Source: JASJHI01 sp965371355 (GTDB taxonomy: Bacteria > Actinomycetota > Acidimicrobiia > Acidimicrobiales > Ilumatobacteraceae). Taken from it: DNA of 13,160 nucleotides. The notes beneath the pieces were generated by a model. The model saw only the letters and a list, made by a program, of their open reading frames with translations. It searched no databases and had not been told where the DNA came from. Positions 1-7,107 of this stretch are shown piece by piece; the first letter of the stretch is position 1; every line of letters starts with the position of its first letter. A program made the position numbers and the translations under genes. The DNA is taken from NCBI GenBank assembly GCA_965371355.1, contig CBDUYD010000080.1:1-13160 (forward strand). Direction: 5' to 3'.

Positions 1-901
1 ACTCACCTTCGACGAACACCGCGTTGAAGCTGTCGCGCACGGTGGCCAGCGGGTGGTGCAGCGGGACCATCGTCGGGTGGACCCGGACGCTGATCTCCGA
101 AGTCTGCGCGTCGCGTTCGACGATCCCGAGCAGCTTCACCGCGTATCCGAGCCGTCTCGCGATGGCGATCTCGGAGGCGGTGATCTCGCCGATTCCCTGG
201 TGGTACACGTCACCGGCGACGACCTTGGCGCCGAAGGCCACCGTGGCGATGATCGCGGCCTTCGCACCCGCGTCGAATCCCTCGATGTCGGCGGTCGGGT
301 CGCGCTCGGCATATCCGAGCCGCTGGGCTTCGGCGAGCGCCGCGCCGTAGTCGGCATCGCCACCCGCCTCGACCGCGTCGCTCATCTTGGTGAGGATGTA
401 GTTGGTCGTGCCGTTGATGATTCCGAGCACGCGGGTGACCGGCTCGCCGTGCAGGCTCTCGCGCAGCGCCCTGACGATCGGGATCCCACCCGCCACGGCT
501 GCCTCGAACAGCAGATCGCGACCGGCCGCGTCGGCGGCCGCGTACAGCTCGGCGCCGACGTTGGCGAGCAGCTCCTTGTTCGCGGTGACCACGGGTTTAC
601 CGTGCTCGAGCGCGGCGAGGATCAGCTCGCGTGCGGGTTCGATCCCCCCGATCACTTCGACGACGATGTCGATGTCGGGGTCGGTGACCACCGCGTGTGT
701 GTCGCGGGTGAGCACACCCTCCGCCAGCTCGACCCCCCGAGGTGCGGACATGTTGCGCACGGCGACCCGGGTGACCTCGAGTTCGAGGCCCGTGCGCCGC
801 GCCACCATGGCACGCTGCGCTTCGGCCAGCCGCACGAACTCGGCGCCCACGTTGCCGCAGCCGAGCACACCGATGCGGAGGCGCTGGGGTTGGCTGATCA
901 C
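1..901 (-). CDS. hom: Homoserine dehydrogenase, 3' end outside the window
   Basis: This gene encodes the NAD(P)-dependent reduction of aspartate semialdehyde to homoserine, the branch point towards threonine and methionine. About 300 codons are open to the window edge. The nucleotide-binding motif GVLGCGNVG lies at residues 11-19, TANKELLA with Lys109 at 106-113, the family signature GIINGTTNYILTKM at 160-173, and the catalytic-region block EGFDAGAK with Asp210 and Lys214 at 207-214. The family usually has about 430 residues, so the end of the catalytic part and any ACT domain are missing here. I chose the GTG at 899-901 because it leaves the Rossmann motif about ten residues from the N terminus. 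No Shine-Dalgarno sequence precedes it, but a TAGCCT element lies 7 nt upstream, which suggests a leaderless mRNA. In many Actinobacteria hom directly follows lysA. Here it is separated from lysA by the plus-strand island and must have its own promoter. Confidence 0.95.
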   Translation of the reverse strand, partial: MISQPQRLRIGVLGCGNVGAEFVRLAEAQRAMVARRTGLELEVTRVAVRNMSAPRGVELAEGVLTRDTHAVVTDPDIDIVVEVIGGIEPARELILAALEHGKPVVTANKELLANVGAELYAAADAAGRDLLFEAAVAGGIPIVRALRESLHGEPVTRVLGIINGTTNYILTKMSDAVEAGGDADYGAALAEAQRLGYAERDPTADIEGFDAGAKAAIIATVAFGAKVVAGDVYHQGIGEITASEIAIARRLGYAVKLLGIVERDAQTSEISVRVHPTMVPLHHPLATVRDSFNAVFVEGE

Positions 902-908
902 GGGCGCG

Positions 909-914
909 AGGCTA
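909..914 (-). promoter_or_regulatory. Candidate -10 element of a leaderless hom promoter
   Basis: On the minus strand TAGCCT matches the actinobacterial TANNNT -10 pattern and ends 7 nt before the GTG start of hom. This is the spacing expected if transcription starts at the first base of the start codon. No clear -35 hexamer was seen. The call rests on spacing and the lack of a ribosome binding site. Confidence 0.35.
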
Positions 915-1007
915 GGTGATCCCGGCGCGCTCCCCTCAGCCGATTCCAGTTCTCCCCGATTCCGAGCCACACGCCGACGTCGTATGCGGTTCGCGGAGCC
1001 CACGGCC

Positions 1008-1013
1008 TATGGT
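1008..1013 (+). promoter_or_regulatory. Candidate -10 element of a leaderless operon promoter
   Basis: TATGGT (TANNNT pattern) ends 8 nt before the GTG at 1022, which opens the three-gene receptor/channel operon. Together with the missing Shine-Dalgarno it suggests a leaderless transcript. The -35 region is not recognisable. The 120-nt divergent gap 902-1021 must hold promoters for both hom and this operon. Confidence 0.35.
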
Positions 1014-1021
1014 GTCGCACC

Positions 1022-3223
1022 GTGGGGAGGAAGAAGCCGGCGAAGTCCGGCACGATGACGAGCGCCACGTCGATGGCGACGCGACTCGCTGCTGCGGTGA
1101 TCACCGTCAGCCTGATGTCGCTGATCGTGGCGACGATGGTCGGGCTGACGACGGGTCGCGATCTCGGCGAGGATCTCTTCGTCGACCGCTTGGACTCGCT
1201 TCGATCGTCGGCCGGATTCGGCGCGACCGTCGAGATGAGATCGCTCGCCAACACCACTACCGCTGTTGCCGACAGCCCGCAGGCGGCGGTCGCGATCGAT
1301 GCCTTCTCCGACGCGTACGATCGACTCGGCGACCCACTCGGTGACGACGTAAACGACCATGAGGACGAGATCGAGGCACTGCTCATCGAGTACGAGGCGC
1401 GCTACATCGATCCGCAGGAAGCCACCGGGCATCCGCTGGAGTTCCGCGACATCCTGGCCGAGACCCCTGCCGGCATTCGACTGCAGTCGACCTACTCCAT
1501 CGACTTTCCAGACGTGGCCGAGTCGCCCGACGAGATCGACGACGCGGGCGACGGCAGCGAATGGAGCGAGGTACATGCCGTCCTGCATCCGGTCTACCGC
1601 GACGTCGCCGACCGCTTGCGACTCGTCGATCTCCTCCTGATCGAACCCGACAACCAGGTGGTCGTGTATTCGGTCCGCAAGAATCCCGAACTCGGCACGA
1701 GCCTGCAGACCGGACCGTTCAGCGGTTCGGTGCTCGCCCGCAGCGTCGATCGCGTCCTCGACGATCCCGACGCAGGAACTTTCACGAGCGACCTCGCCTT
1801 CTACCCCACGTCACTGGCTCCACTCGGGGTGATCACGAGCCCGGTGTTCGCCGACGGCGAACTGGTCGGCGTCGTCGCCGCGATGTACGACAGCGTGCCG
1901 CTCACCGAGATCCTCACCGCCGACGGCGAATGGGCCGAAGCCGGGTATCCGGATTCGAGCCAGACCTACCTCGGCGGAACCGACGACACGACCCGCACCG
2001 AACCCCGCGGATACATCGAGGACCCCGAACAGTTCCTCGATGCCGCCGAGCTGGCCGGCAACCTCGACGAGGACGAGCGGCTGGCCATCGAGGCGCGGGG
2101 TACGACGGTGCTCACCCTGCGGATCGACGAGTCGTCGGTCATCGCGGCCAACGAGAACGACCAATCGATCGGCGAGCGCCAGAGCATCGGTGGAGACGAC
2201 GTCTTCAGTACGGTCGCGCCGCTCGAGGCGAGTGGCCTGCCCTGGTTGGTGATCGCCGAGATCGACACATCGATCGCCGAGTCCGATCTCGACGACTTCC
2301 GCGAGTTGCTCATCGTCGGGGTCGCGATCTTCATCGTGCTGCTGGCGTTCGCCGCGGTCTACTGGGCGAACGGAATCGTCCGACCGATCCGCCAGATCAG
2401 CGATCGGCTGGCGACCGACGACGACACCGGGGTCGTCGAACAACTCGGCACGGAACCGGAACCACTCGACGTCCCCGACCGGAGCCCGATCGAGTTCCAC
2501 CGCCTCGCGACGAGCTTCGAGTCGATGGCCGCCGGGCTGCGCGCCCAGCGGGCCAACGTGGCCGCCGCCCGCACAGAACGGCTCGCGCTGTTGCGCAAGA
2601 TGCTGCCGCCGACGGTCGCTCAACGGGTGGCCGACGGGCAGATCCAGGCGCTCGAGGAGATTCCCCAGGTCACCGTCGGTGTGGTCGTGGTCGAGGGCCT
2701 GAGCGCCCTCGTGCAGGTGGGTTCCGATTCGTCGAGCCGCGAGCTCGTCGACCATCTGCTCGGCGAGATCGACGAGTTGGCCGAGCGCCACGGCATCGAG
2801 CGGATCAAGGTGGTCGGCGACGCGTACTTCGCGGCGGTCGGACACGACCGCCCGTATCTCGACCACGCGCCGCGGATGGTGAGTTTCGCATCCGATGCCC
2901 GCGACGCGGTGCGCGAAATCGGCACCCATGGCGACAAGGCAGGCGGTGACAGCACCGGACTCGACCTCGCGGTCGGCATCCACACCGGAGCGGTCACCGT
3001 CGGGATGACCGGGGGTGCCCGCCTCGTCTACGACGTCTGGGGTACGACGGTAACCGTCGCACACGAGGTCGCCCGCCGCGCCGGGCGCGGGCAGATTCTC
3101 GTCACCGATGCGACCAAGGCACTCCTGCCGAGCTCGATCGGCGTCGAACGCGACGACGCGGCGAGCGGCGAGGTCCTCGAGGTCTGGTCGGTCGAGCCGG
3201 CCACGGTGAGGGGTTCGGCATGA
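1022..3223 (+). CDS. Membrane receptor with Cache-like sensor, HAMP and degenerate class III cyclase domain
   Basis: This 733-residue protein has a basic N terminus, TM1 at about 22-42, a large extracytoplasmic region at about 45-427, TM2 at 429-447, a HAMP linker at about 449-510 (NGIVRPIRQISDRL) and a class III nucleotide cyclase-like domain at about 530-725. The ectodomain carries motifs seen in Cache-type sensors of receptor cyclases, such as GDGSEWSEVH at 176-185 and VVVYSVRK at 213-220. In the cyclase domain the base-selecting Lys596, one metal Asp (GDAY, D600) and the Asp of YDVWG (D671) remain. The first metal Asp of the FADIVGFT motif is replaced by Val556, the transition-state Asn by Thr678 and the essential Arg by Glu682. 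It is therefore probably not a standard adenylate cyclase. The start is GTG 1022; ATG 1055 is an alternative, with no good ribosome site for either. The stop overlaps the channel start by 4 nt (ATGA). Confidence 0.88.
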   Translation: MGRKKPAKSGTMTSATSMATRLAAAVITVSLMSLIVATMVGLTTGRDLGEDLFVDRLDSLRSSAGFGATVEMRSLANTTTAVADSPQAAVAIDAFSDAYDRLGDPLGDDVNDHEDEIEALLIEYEARYIDPQEATGHPLEFRDILAETPAGIRLQSTYSIDFPDVAESPDEIDDAGDGSEWSEVHAVLHPVYRDVADRLRLVDLLLIEPDNQVVVYSVRKNPELGTSLQTGPFSGSVLARSVDRVLDDPDAGTFTSDLAFYPTSLAPLGVITSPVFADGELVGVVAAMYDSVPLTEILTADGEWAEAGYPDSSQTYLGGTDDTTRTEPRGYIEDPEQFLDAAELAGNLDEDERLAIEARGTTVLTLRIDESSVIAANENDQSIGERQSIGGDDVFSTVAPLEASGLPWLVIAEIDTSIAESDLDDFRELLIVGVAIFIVLLAFAAVYWANGIVRPIRQISDRLATDDDTGVVEQLGTEPEPLDVPDRSPIEFHRLATSFESMAAGLRAQRANVAAARTERLALLRKMLPPTVAQRVADGQIQALEEIPQVTVGVVVVEGLSALVQVGSDSSSRELVDHLLGEIDELAERHGIERIKVVGDAYFAAVGHDRPYLDHAPRMVSFASDARDAVREIGTHGDKAGGDSTGLDLAVGIHTGAVTVGMTGGARLVYDVWGTTVTVAHEVARRAGRGQILVTDATKALLPSSIGVERDDAASGEVLEVWSVEPATVRGSA

Positions 3224-4713
3224 CCTACTCCGCGGCAACCCTCTGGGCGACTGCCGTGATCATCCTCATCCCCGCGCTCGTCCTGCTCGCGACCGAAGCC
3301 GACGAGCGGCTCCGACAGCGCCGCTCGCCCCTCCGCAGACCGGTCGTCCTCGCCCGCAACTGGGTGTTGCCGGCGTTCGCACTGTGGGCCCTCCTCGTTC
3401 CGGTGCTCGACATCGATCGAGAGTCGCCGCTGGTCGTGGTCGTCGCGTCGTGGCTGACGATCGCCGTCATCGTGGTCGTGCTCTCGACCGTCGGCGCGCT
3501 GATCGACACGATCCGCAAGCGCACCGACGAGAGCGGAAGACAGGCTGTACCCCAGTTGCTGCTCGCACTCCCGCGCATCGGGGTGTACCTGCTGGGCGGC
3601 TGGATCCTGATCGCCGGCGTCTGGGGGATCGATCTCTCTGCGCTGCTCACCGCCCTGGGGGTGACGTCTCTCGTCATCTCGTTCGCACTGCAGGACACGC
3701 TCAGCGGTCTCGCGTCCGGCGTGCTGCTACTCGGTGACCAGCCGTTCCAGACCGGAGACTGGATCAAGGCGGGTGACACCGAGGGCATCGTCGTCGACAT
3801 CAACTGGCGCACTTCGCGAATCCGCAACCGCAACGGCGACGTCAGCGTCGTGCCGAACAGCGAGCTGGCCACGGGAAGCATCGTCAACTACACCGAGGGC
3901 GGCTCGCTGCACCGCGTCGTCGTTCCGGTGCAGGTCGCCTACGTCAACGCTCCCACCCTTGCCAAAGAGATGCTGCTCGACGCCGCACGCGGCACCCCGG
4001 GAGTGCTCACGCAGCCGCCGCCCGCCGTCAGGGTGGTGATGGTCGACGACCCGCTGATGAGCTACGAGATCGACATGTGGATCACCGACTTCGCCAACGA
4101 GCCGCGCGTCAAGAGCGACTTCGGCTCACTCGTCTGGTACCAGTCGCACCGCCACGGCGTGCCGTTGCCGAGCCCGGCTCAGGACCTCTACCTCTACGAC
4201 GGGCCGACCGCCAGCGCCGACAGCACACCGAGCCCCAGCGAACTCCGCGCCGCGCTGGCGACCTCGCCGTTCCTCGACTCGCTCCCCGATGACGAACTCG
4301 ACCGGATGGCACACAAGGCCACCGCACAGCGGTACGCACGTGGCGAACTGATCATCGTTCCCGGCGCGGCCAACCGCGACCTGATGGTGCTCGTCGAGGG
4401 AGCGGCCGAGCTGATCCTCTCGACCGATACGAGCACCCACGAGATCACGGTCGCAACCATCAACGACGGCGACCTGATCGGGCCGATGAGCGGCGAGCGC
4501 GTCCACGGCCATTCAATCGCGCTGCGCGCGGTGAGCGATTGCGAGATCGTCAGGGTCGACGGCGACACCGCCGGCGAGGTCGGTAGCCGTCACTCGGACC
4601 TCGCCGATGCGCTCGATCGGATGGCGACGACCCGCCGCCGGCGGATCGATCGCATGATGGACGGCCGAGTCTCGCTGACGATCGAGCAAGACGCTGCGGG
4701 AGGTGACGGGTGA
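3220..4713 (+). CDS. MscS-family channel with C-terminal cyclic-nucleotide-binding-like domain
   Basis: This 497-residue protein has five likely membrane segments (about 8-25, 48-63, 71-95, 119-137 and a pore-lining helix at 139-171). The MscS core follows: SFALQDTLSGLASGVLLL at 154-171, then the beta domain with GDWIKAGDTEGIV from 179 and VVPNSEL at 210-216. Residues about 345-460 resemble a CNB domain, starting FLDSLPDDEL at 351 and continuing through a beta-roll. This is the architecture of bacterial cyclic-nucleotide-gated (bCNG) members of the MscS superfamily, which couple ligand binding to an ion pathway. In the phosphate-binding cassette (417-437, starting GDLIGPMSGE) the usual Glu is Pro422 and the usual Arg is His431, so canonical cAMP binding is doubtful. 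The tail is basic (TRRRRIDR). The gene is translationally coupled to both neighbours, 4-nt overlaps at each end, and lies between two receptor paralogues that would be expected to regulate it. Confidence 0.9.
   Translation: MTYSAATLWATAVIILIPALVLLATEADERLRQRRSPLRRPVVLARNWVLPAFALWALLVPVLDIDRESPLVVVVASWLTIAVIVVVLSTVGALIDTIRKRTDESGRQAVPQLLLALPRIGVYLLGGWILIAGVWGIDLSALLTALGVTSLVISFALQDTLSGLASGVLLLGDQPFQTGDWIKAGDTEGIVVDINWRTSRIRNRNGDVSVVPNSELATGSIVNYTEGGSLHRVVVPVQVAYVNAPTLAKEMLLDAARGTPGVLTQPPPAVRVVMVDDPLMSYEIDMWITDFANEPRVKSDFGSLVWYQSHRHGVPLPSPAQDLYLYDGPTASADSTPSPSELRAALATSPFLDSLPDDELDRMAHKATAQRYARGELIIVPGAANRDLMVLVEGAAELILSTDTSTHEITVATINDGDLIGPMSGERVHGHSIALRAVSDCEIVRVDGDTAGEVGSRHSDLADALDRMATTRRRRIDRMMDGRVSLTIEQDAAGGDG
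4698..4706 (+). promoter_or_regulatory. Strong ribosome binding site for the second receptor
   Basis: GGGAGGTGA lies inside the last codons of the channel gene, and its GGAGG core ends 6 nt before the GTG at 4710. It fixes the start of the downstream receptor at the GTGA overlap and shows that this gene is translated by re-initiation or coupling with the channel. Confidence 0.75.
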
Positions 4714-6956
4714 ACACCACACCCGAGCGAACCAACGGCACCGACGAGGTCGTCGACGTCGTAGAGGTCGCTGCCCCCGAGACCGGCGAGGTCGTCGCCA
4801 CGGTGACGACCTCCGACATCGAGGATTACGAGTTCGCGGAGCTGCAGGCGCGGCTCGACTCGCTGCCCTGGTGGCGCCGCCCGCGTCGGCTGCGCCGGCA
4901 GCTTTCGCGCACGCTCGTCGTCGTCTCGCTGCTGTCGGTGATCCTCGTCGGCGGGCTCAACTTCTTCGCCGCACAGGACCTGCTCGACCAGGGCACCGAA
5001 GATCAGTTGACCGGGACCGGCCGCAGCCGCGCCCTCAGCATCGAGCGCGGCGTCCATGACACGCTCGAGGTCACCTCCGCGATGGCGGCCGACCTCGCGG
5101 TCGTCAATGCGCTCGCCGACTTCGAGACCGTCTTTGCCGACGCGGGTCCGCTCGACGACGCGCAGCAGGCCGAGCTCGACACCTACTACCAGGAAGATGT
5201 GATCACACCGCTCGCCGAAGCCGACATCGTCGACCTCACGCTCGACGAAGCCGAGCCGGCGACCGAAGCCGGGAAATATCTCCAGTACCACTACATCGTC
5301 GACAACGACCTGCCCGACGACGAGCGCATCCTGATCGATGACCCGGGCGACGGTTCCGAGTACAGCGCGGTCCATGCCACCTACCACCCGTATCTCGCCT
5401 CCCTCGTCGAGACGCTGAACGTAGACGACCTGATGCTCGTGTCCGCTGCGGACGGCGACATCGTCTACACGGCCAAGAAGCGGATCGACTTCGGTGTCAC
5501 CCTGACCGAGGGCGCGCACCAACGGAGCGATCTCGCGGCGACGGTGCTCGAAGACCTCCAGCGTGTCCGCACCGGCAATTCGGTGTTCTCCGACCTCCAG
5601 ATCTACATACCCGCCCGCGGCGCGGCGGTCGCCTTCGCCGCCTCCGCGATTCGCCAGGACACCGAACTCCTCGGTGCTCTGGTGATCGAGATCTCGGTCG
5701 ACGGCCTCAACGCGATCACCACCGCCAACGGGCAGTGGGAGAGCGTCGGACTGGGGAGTGGCGAGAGTTATGTGGTCGGTTCCGACAAGCTGCTGCGCAG
5801 CGAGAGCAGGTTGTGGATCGAGGATCCTGACGCGTACCTCGACAAGATCGATCCCGACCTCGCGGAACGAGTGAGTATCCTCGGATCCCCTGTACTCCTC
5901 CAGCCTGTAGACACCGAACCGGTCACGGTGGCGCTCGAGGGTGACGACTTCGAGGGTACGTCGAAGAACTATCTGGGCACCAAGACGCTGAGCTTCGCTA
6001 CCGCGATCGACGTGCCGGGGGTCGACTGGGTCGTCGTCGCGGAAGTGCCGCTGAGCGACGCCCGCTCTCCGCTCTACTCGTACGCCCTGCGGATGCTGCT
6101 CGTCGTGGTCATCATCATTCCGATCTCGGCCCTCCTCGGCGCCTGGCTCGCCAACCGGTCGACCAGGCCGGTGCGCCCGGTCGTGGATGCAGCGAGCGCC
6201 GTCGCCGCCGGTGACCGTGACCCCGACCTGCCCGAGCTCGGTAAGGACGAGTTCGGCGACCTTGCCCGGCGGCTGCACACGATGGCCGCCGAACTCGGCG
6301 AGCAGGAGCGAGAACTCGAGGGCGAGTACGAGCGCACGCGCGAACTCCTCATGACGGTGCTGCCACCGCGCCTGATCGACCGCGACGGGGCCGTTTCGAA
6401 CACCGGAGAGGCCGCCCAACTGGCCACCGCGATCGCCATCAGCGTCGCTGTCAGCGCGGATCAAGAGGCCGACGAGGTGATCGACGACGTGCTCAGTCGC
6501 GTGAGCGTGCTGATCGACGAGGCGGCGACCGAGCACGGTGTCGATCGAGTGCGCGTTGCCGCCGATCGCTCGCTCTACGTCGCCGGGTTCGGCACGAGCG
6601 CCGCGGGCGCCGATGATGCGCTGGCGTTCGTCGACGACGCCCGACACCGCGTCGCCGACCTCGTCGAGGCCGAGGCGATCAACGTCTCGGCGCACGCTGG
6701 ACTGTCGACCGGAGCGATCGGCGTCGGTGTCCTGCAACTCGGCAGTGTGACCTTCGGCGCGTGGGGCGAACCGGTCCGCAGGGCACTCGCCATCTCGGCT
6801 CTTTCGCAGAGCGATCAGATCCTGGTCGACGCCAGTACGTTGGCCGAGTCGAGCGGCGACAAGTTCGTCCTCGAGGCCGCCGACGACGTCGTCACTCTCG
6901 ATGGGCAGACGATGGGCCTTTACCGGCTCGGCGATCCGGTGTCCGAGCAGGTCTGA
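4710..6956 (+). CDS. Second membrane receptor, paralogue of the first, with strongly degenerate cyclase-like domain
   Basis: This 748-residue protein has an acidic cytoplasmic N-terminal extension (1-52), a basic stretch (WWRRPRRLRRQ, 54-64), TM1 at about 69-88, an ectodomain to about 455, TM2 at 462-481, HAMP at about 483-535, a short helical linker and a cyclase-fold remnant at about 550-725. The ectodomain repeats the motifs of the first receptor (GDGSEYSAVH at 213-222, GDIVYTAKKRIDFG at 249-262, then GESYVVGSDKLLRSESRL), so the two genes arose by duplication. The output domain has lost almost every cyclase residue: no Asp in strand 1, Lys replaced by Arg615, the GDAY motif is ADRS with Asp619 kept, the base-binding Asp is Gly683, Asn is Arg690 and Arg is Ala694. 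I read it as a catalytically inactive regulatory subunit. It is the last gene of the operon. No hairpin terminator was seen after it. Confidence 0.87.
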   Translation: MNTTPERTNGTDEVVDVVEVAAPETGEVVATVTTSDIEDYEFAELQARLDSLPWWRRPRRLRRQLSRTLVVVSLLSVILVGGLNFFAAQDLLDQGTEDQLTGTGRSRALSIERGVHDTLEVTSAMAADLAVVNALADFETVFADAGPLDDAQQAELDTYYQEDVITPLAEADIVDLTLDEAEPATEAGKYLQYHYIVDNDLPDDERILIDDPGDGSEYSAVHATYHPYLASLVETLNVDDLMLVSAADGDIVYTAKKRIDFGVTLTEGAHQRSDLAATVLEDLQRVRTGNSVFSDLQIYIPARGAAVAFAASAIRQDTELLGALVIEISVDGLNAITTANGQWESVGLGSGESYVVGSDKLLRSESRLWIEDPDAYLDKIDPDLAERVSILGSPVLLQPVDTEPVTVALEGDDFEGTSKNYLGTKTLSFATAIDVPGVDWVVVAEVPLSDARSPLYSYALRMLLVVVIIIPISALLGAWLANRSTRPVRPVVDAASAVAAGDRDPDLPELGKDEFGDLARRLHTMAAELGEQERELEGEYERTRELLMTVLPPRLIDRDGAVSNTGEAAQLATAIAISVAVSADQEADEVIDDVLSRVSVLIDEAATEHGVDRVRVAADRSLYVAGFGTSAAGADDALAFVDDARHRVADLVEAEAINVSAHAGLSTGAIGVGVLQLGSVTFGAWGEPVRRALAISALSQSDQILVDASTLAESSGDKFVLEAADDVVTLDGQTMGLYRLGDPVSEQV

Positions 6957-6987
6957 TGACCGGCACACCAACGCTCGGCCCACATGC

Positions 6988-7017
6988 TTGACAGTCGCGA
7001 AATCGCGATGCCAGGAT
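6988..7017 (+). promoter_or_regulatory. Sigma-70-type promoter of the SHOCT/DUF6325 operon
   Basis: A perfect TTGACA at 6988-6993 is followed by an 18-nt spacer and CAGGAT at 7012-7017, with TG at 7009-7010 forming an extended -10. Transcription would start near 7024 and give a leader of about 85 nt before the GTG at 7108. It is placed between the end of the receptor operon and the small-protein operon, so the latter is probably independently expressed. Confidence 0.6.
6995..7008. repeat. Inverted repeat TCGCGA-AA-TCGCGA inside the promoter spacer
   Basis: Two copies of the palindromic hexamer TCGCGA, separated by AA, lie exactly between the -35 and -10 elements. A regulator bound here would block RNA polymerase, so this is a candidate operator. 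TCGCGA is not rare in GC-rich DNA, so chance cannot be excluded. Confidence 0.4.
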
Positions 7018-7038
7018 GACCGCACCGGACGGCGCCGA

Positions 7039-7083
7039 CCGCGTTCATCGGCCGCACCCAGGGGCCGCGTTCATCGGCCGCAC
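7039..7083. repeat. Two direct copies of a 19-bp sequence, 26-bp period
   Basis: The sequence CCGCGTTCATCGGCCGCAC occurs at 7039-7057 and again, identically, at 7065-7083, inside the untranslated leader of the SHOCT/DUF6325 operon. Each copy contains the palindrome CGGCCG. It could be a pair of regulator or RNA-structure elements, or a recent small duplication. Confidence 0.7.
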
Positions 7084-7107
7084 TCATTCAGCAGGAGTCG
7101 AATCGAC

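Noticed and set aside
53..919. A 288-codon plus-strand frame across hom
   Set aside because: The minus strand holds unbroken homoserine dehydrogenase motifs through the same bases.
1055..1057. ATG as alternative start of the first receptor
   Set aside because: Possible, but the only GGAGG is 24 nt upstream, too far; GTG 1022 with the -10-like element is slightly better supported.
1811..3238. A 475-codon minus-strand frame opposite the first receptor
   Set aside because: Same antisense effect; no motif, and it conflicts with the cyclase-like domain on the plus strand.
4590..7025. An 811-codon open frame on the minus strand opposite the second receptor
   Set aside because: It is a shadow of strong G/C third positions; its translation is rich in Arg, Gly, Val and Asp without domain motifs, while the plus strand has clear receptor motifs, an overlap start and a ribosome site.
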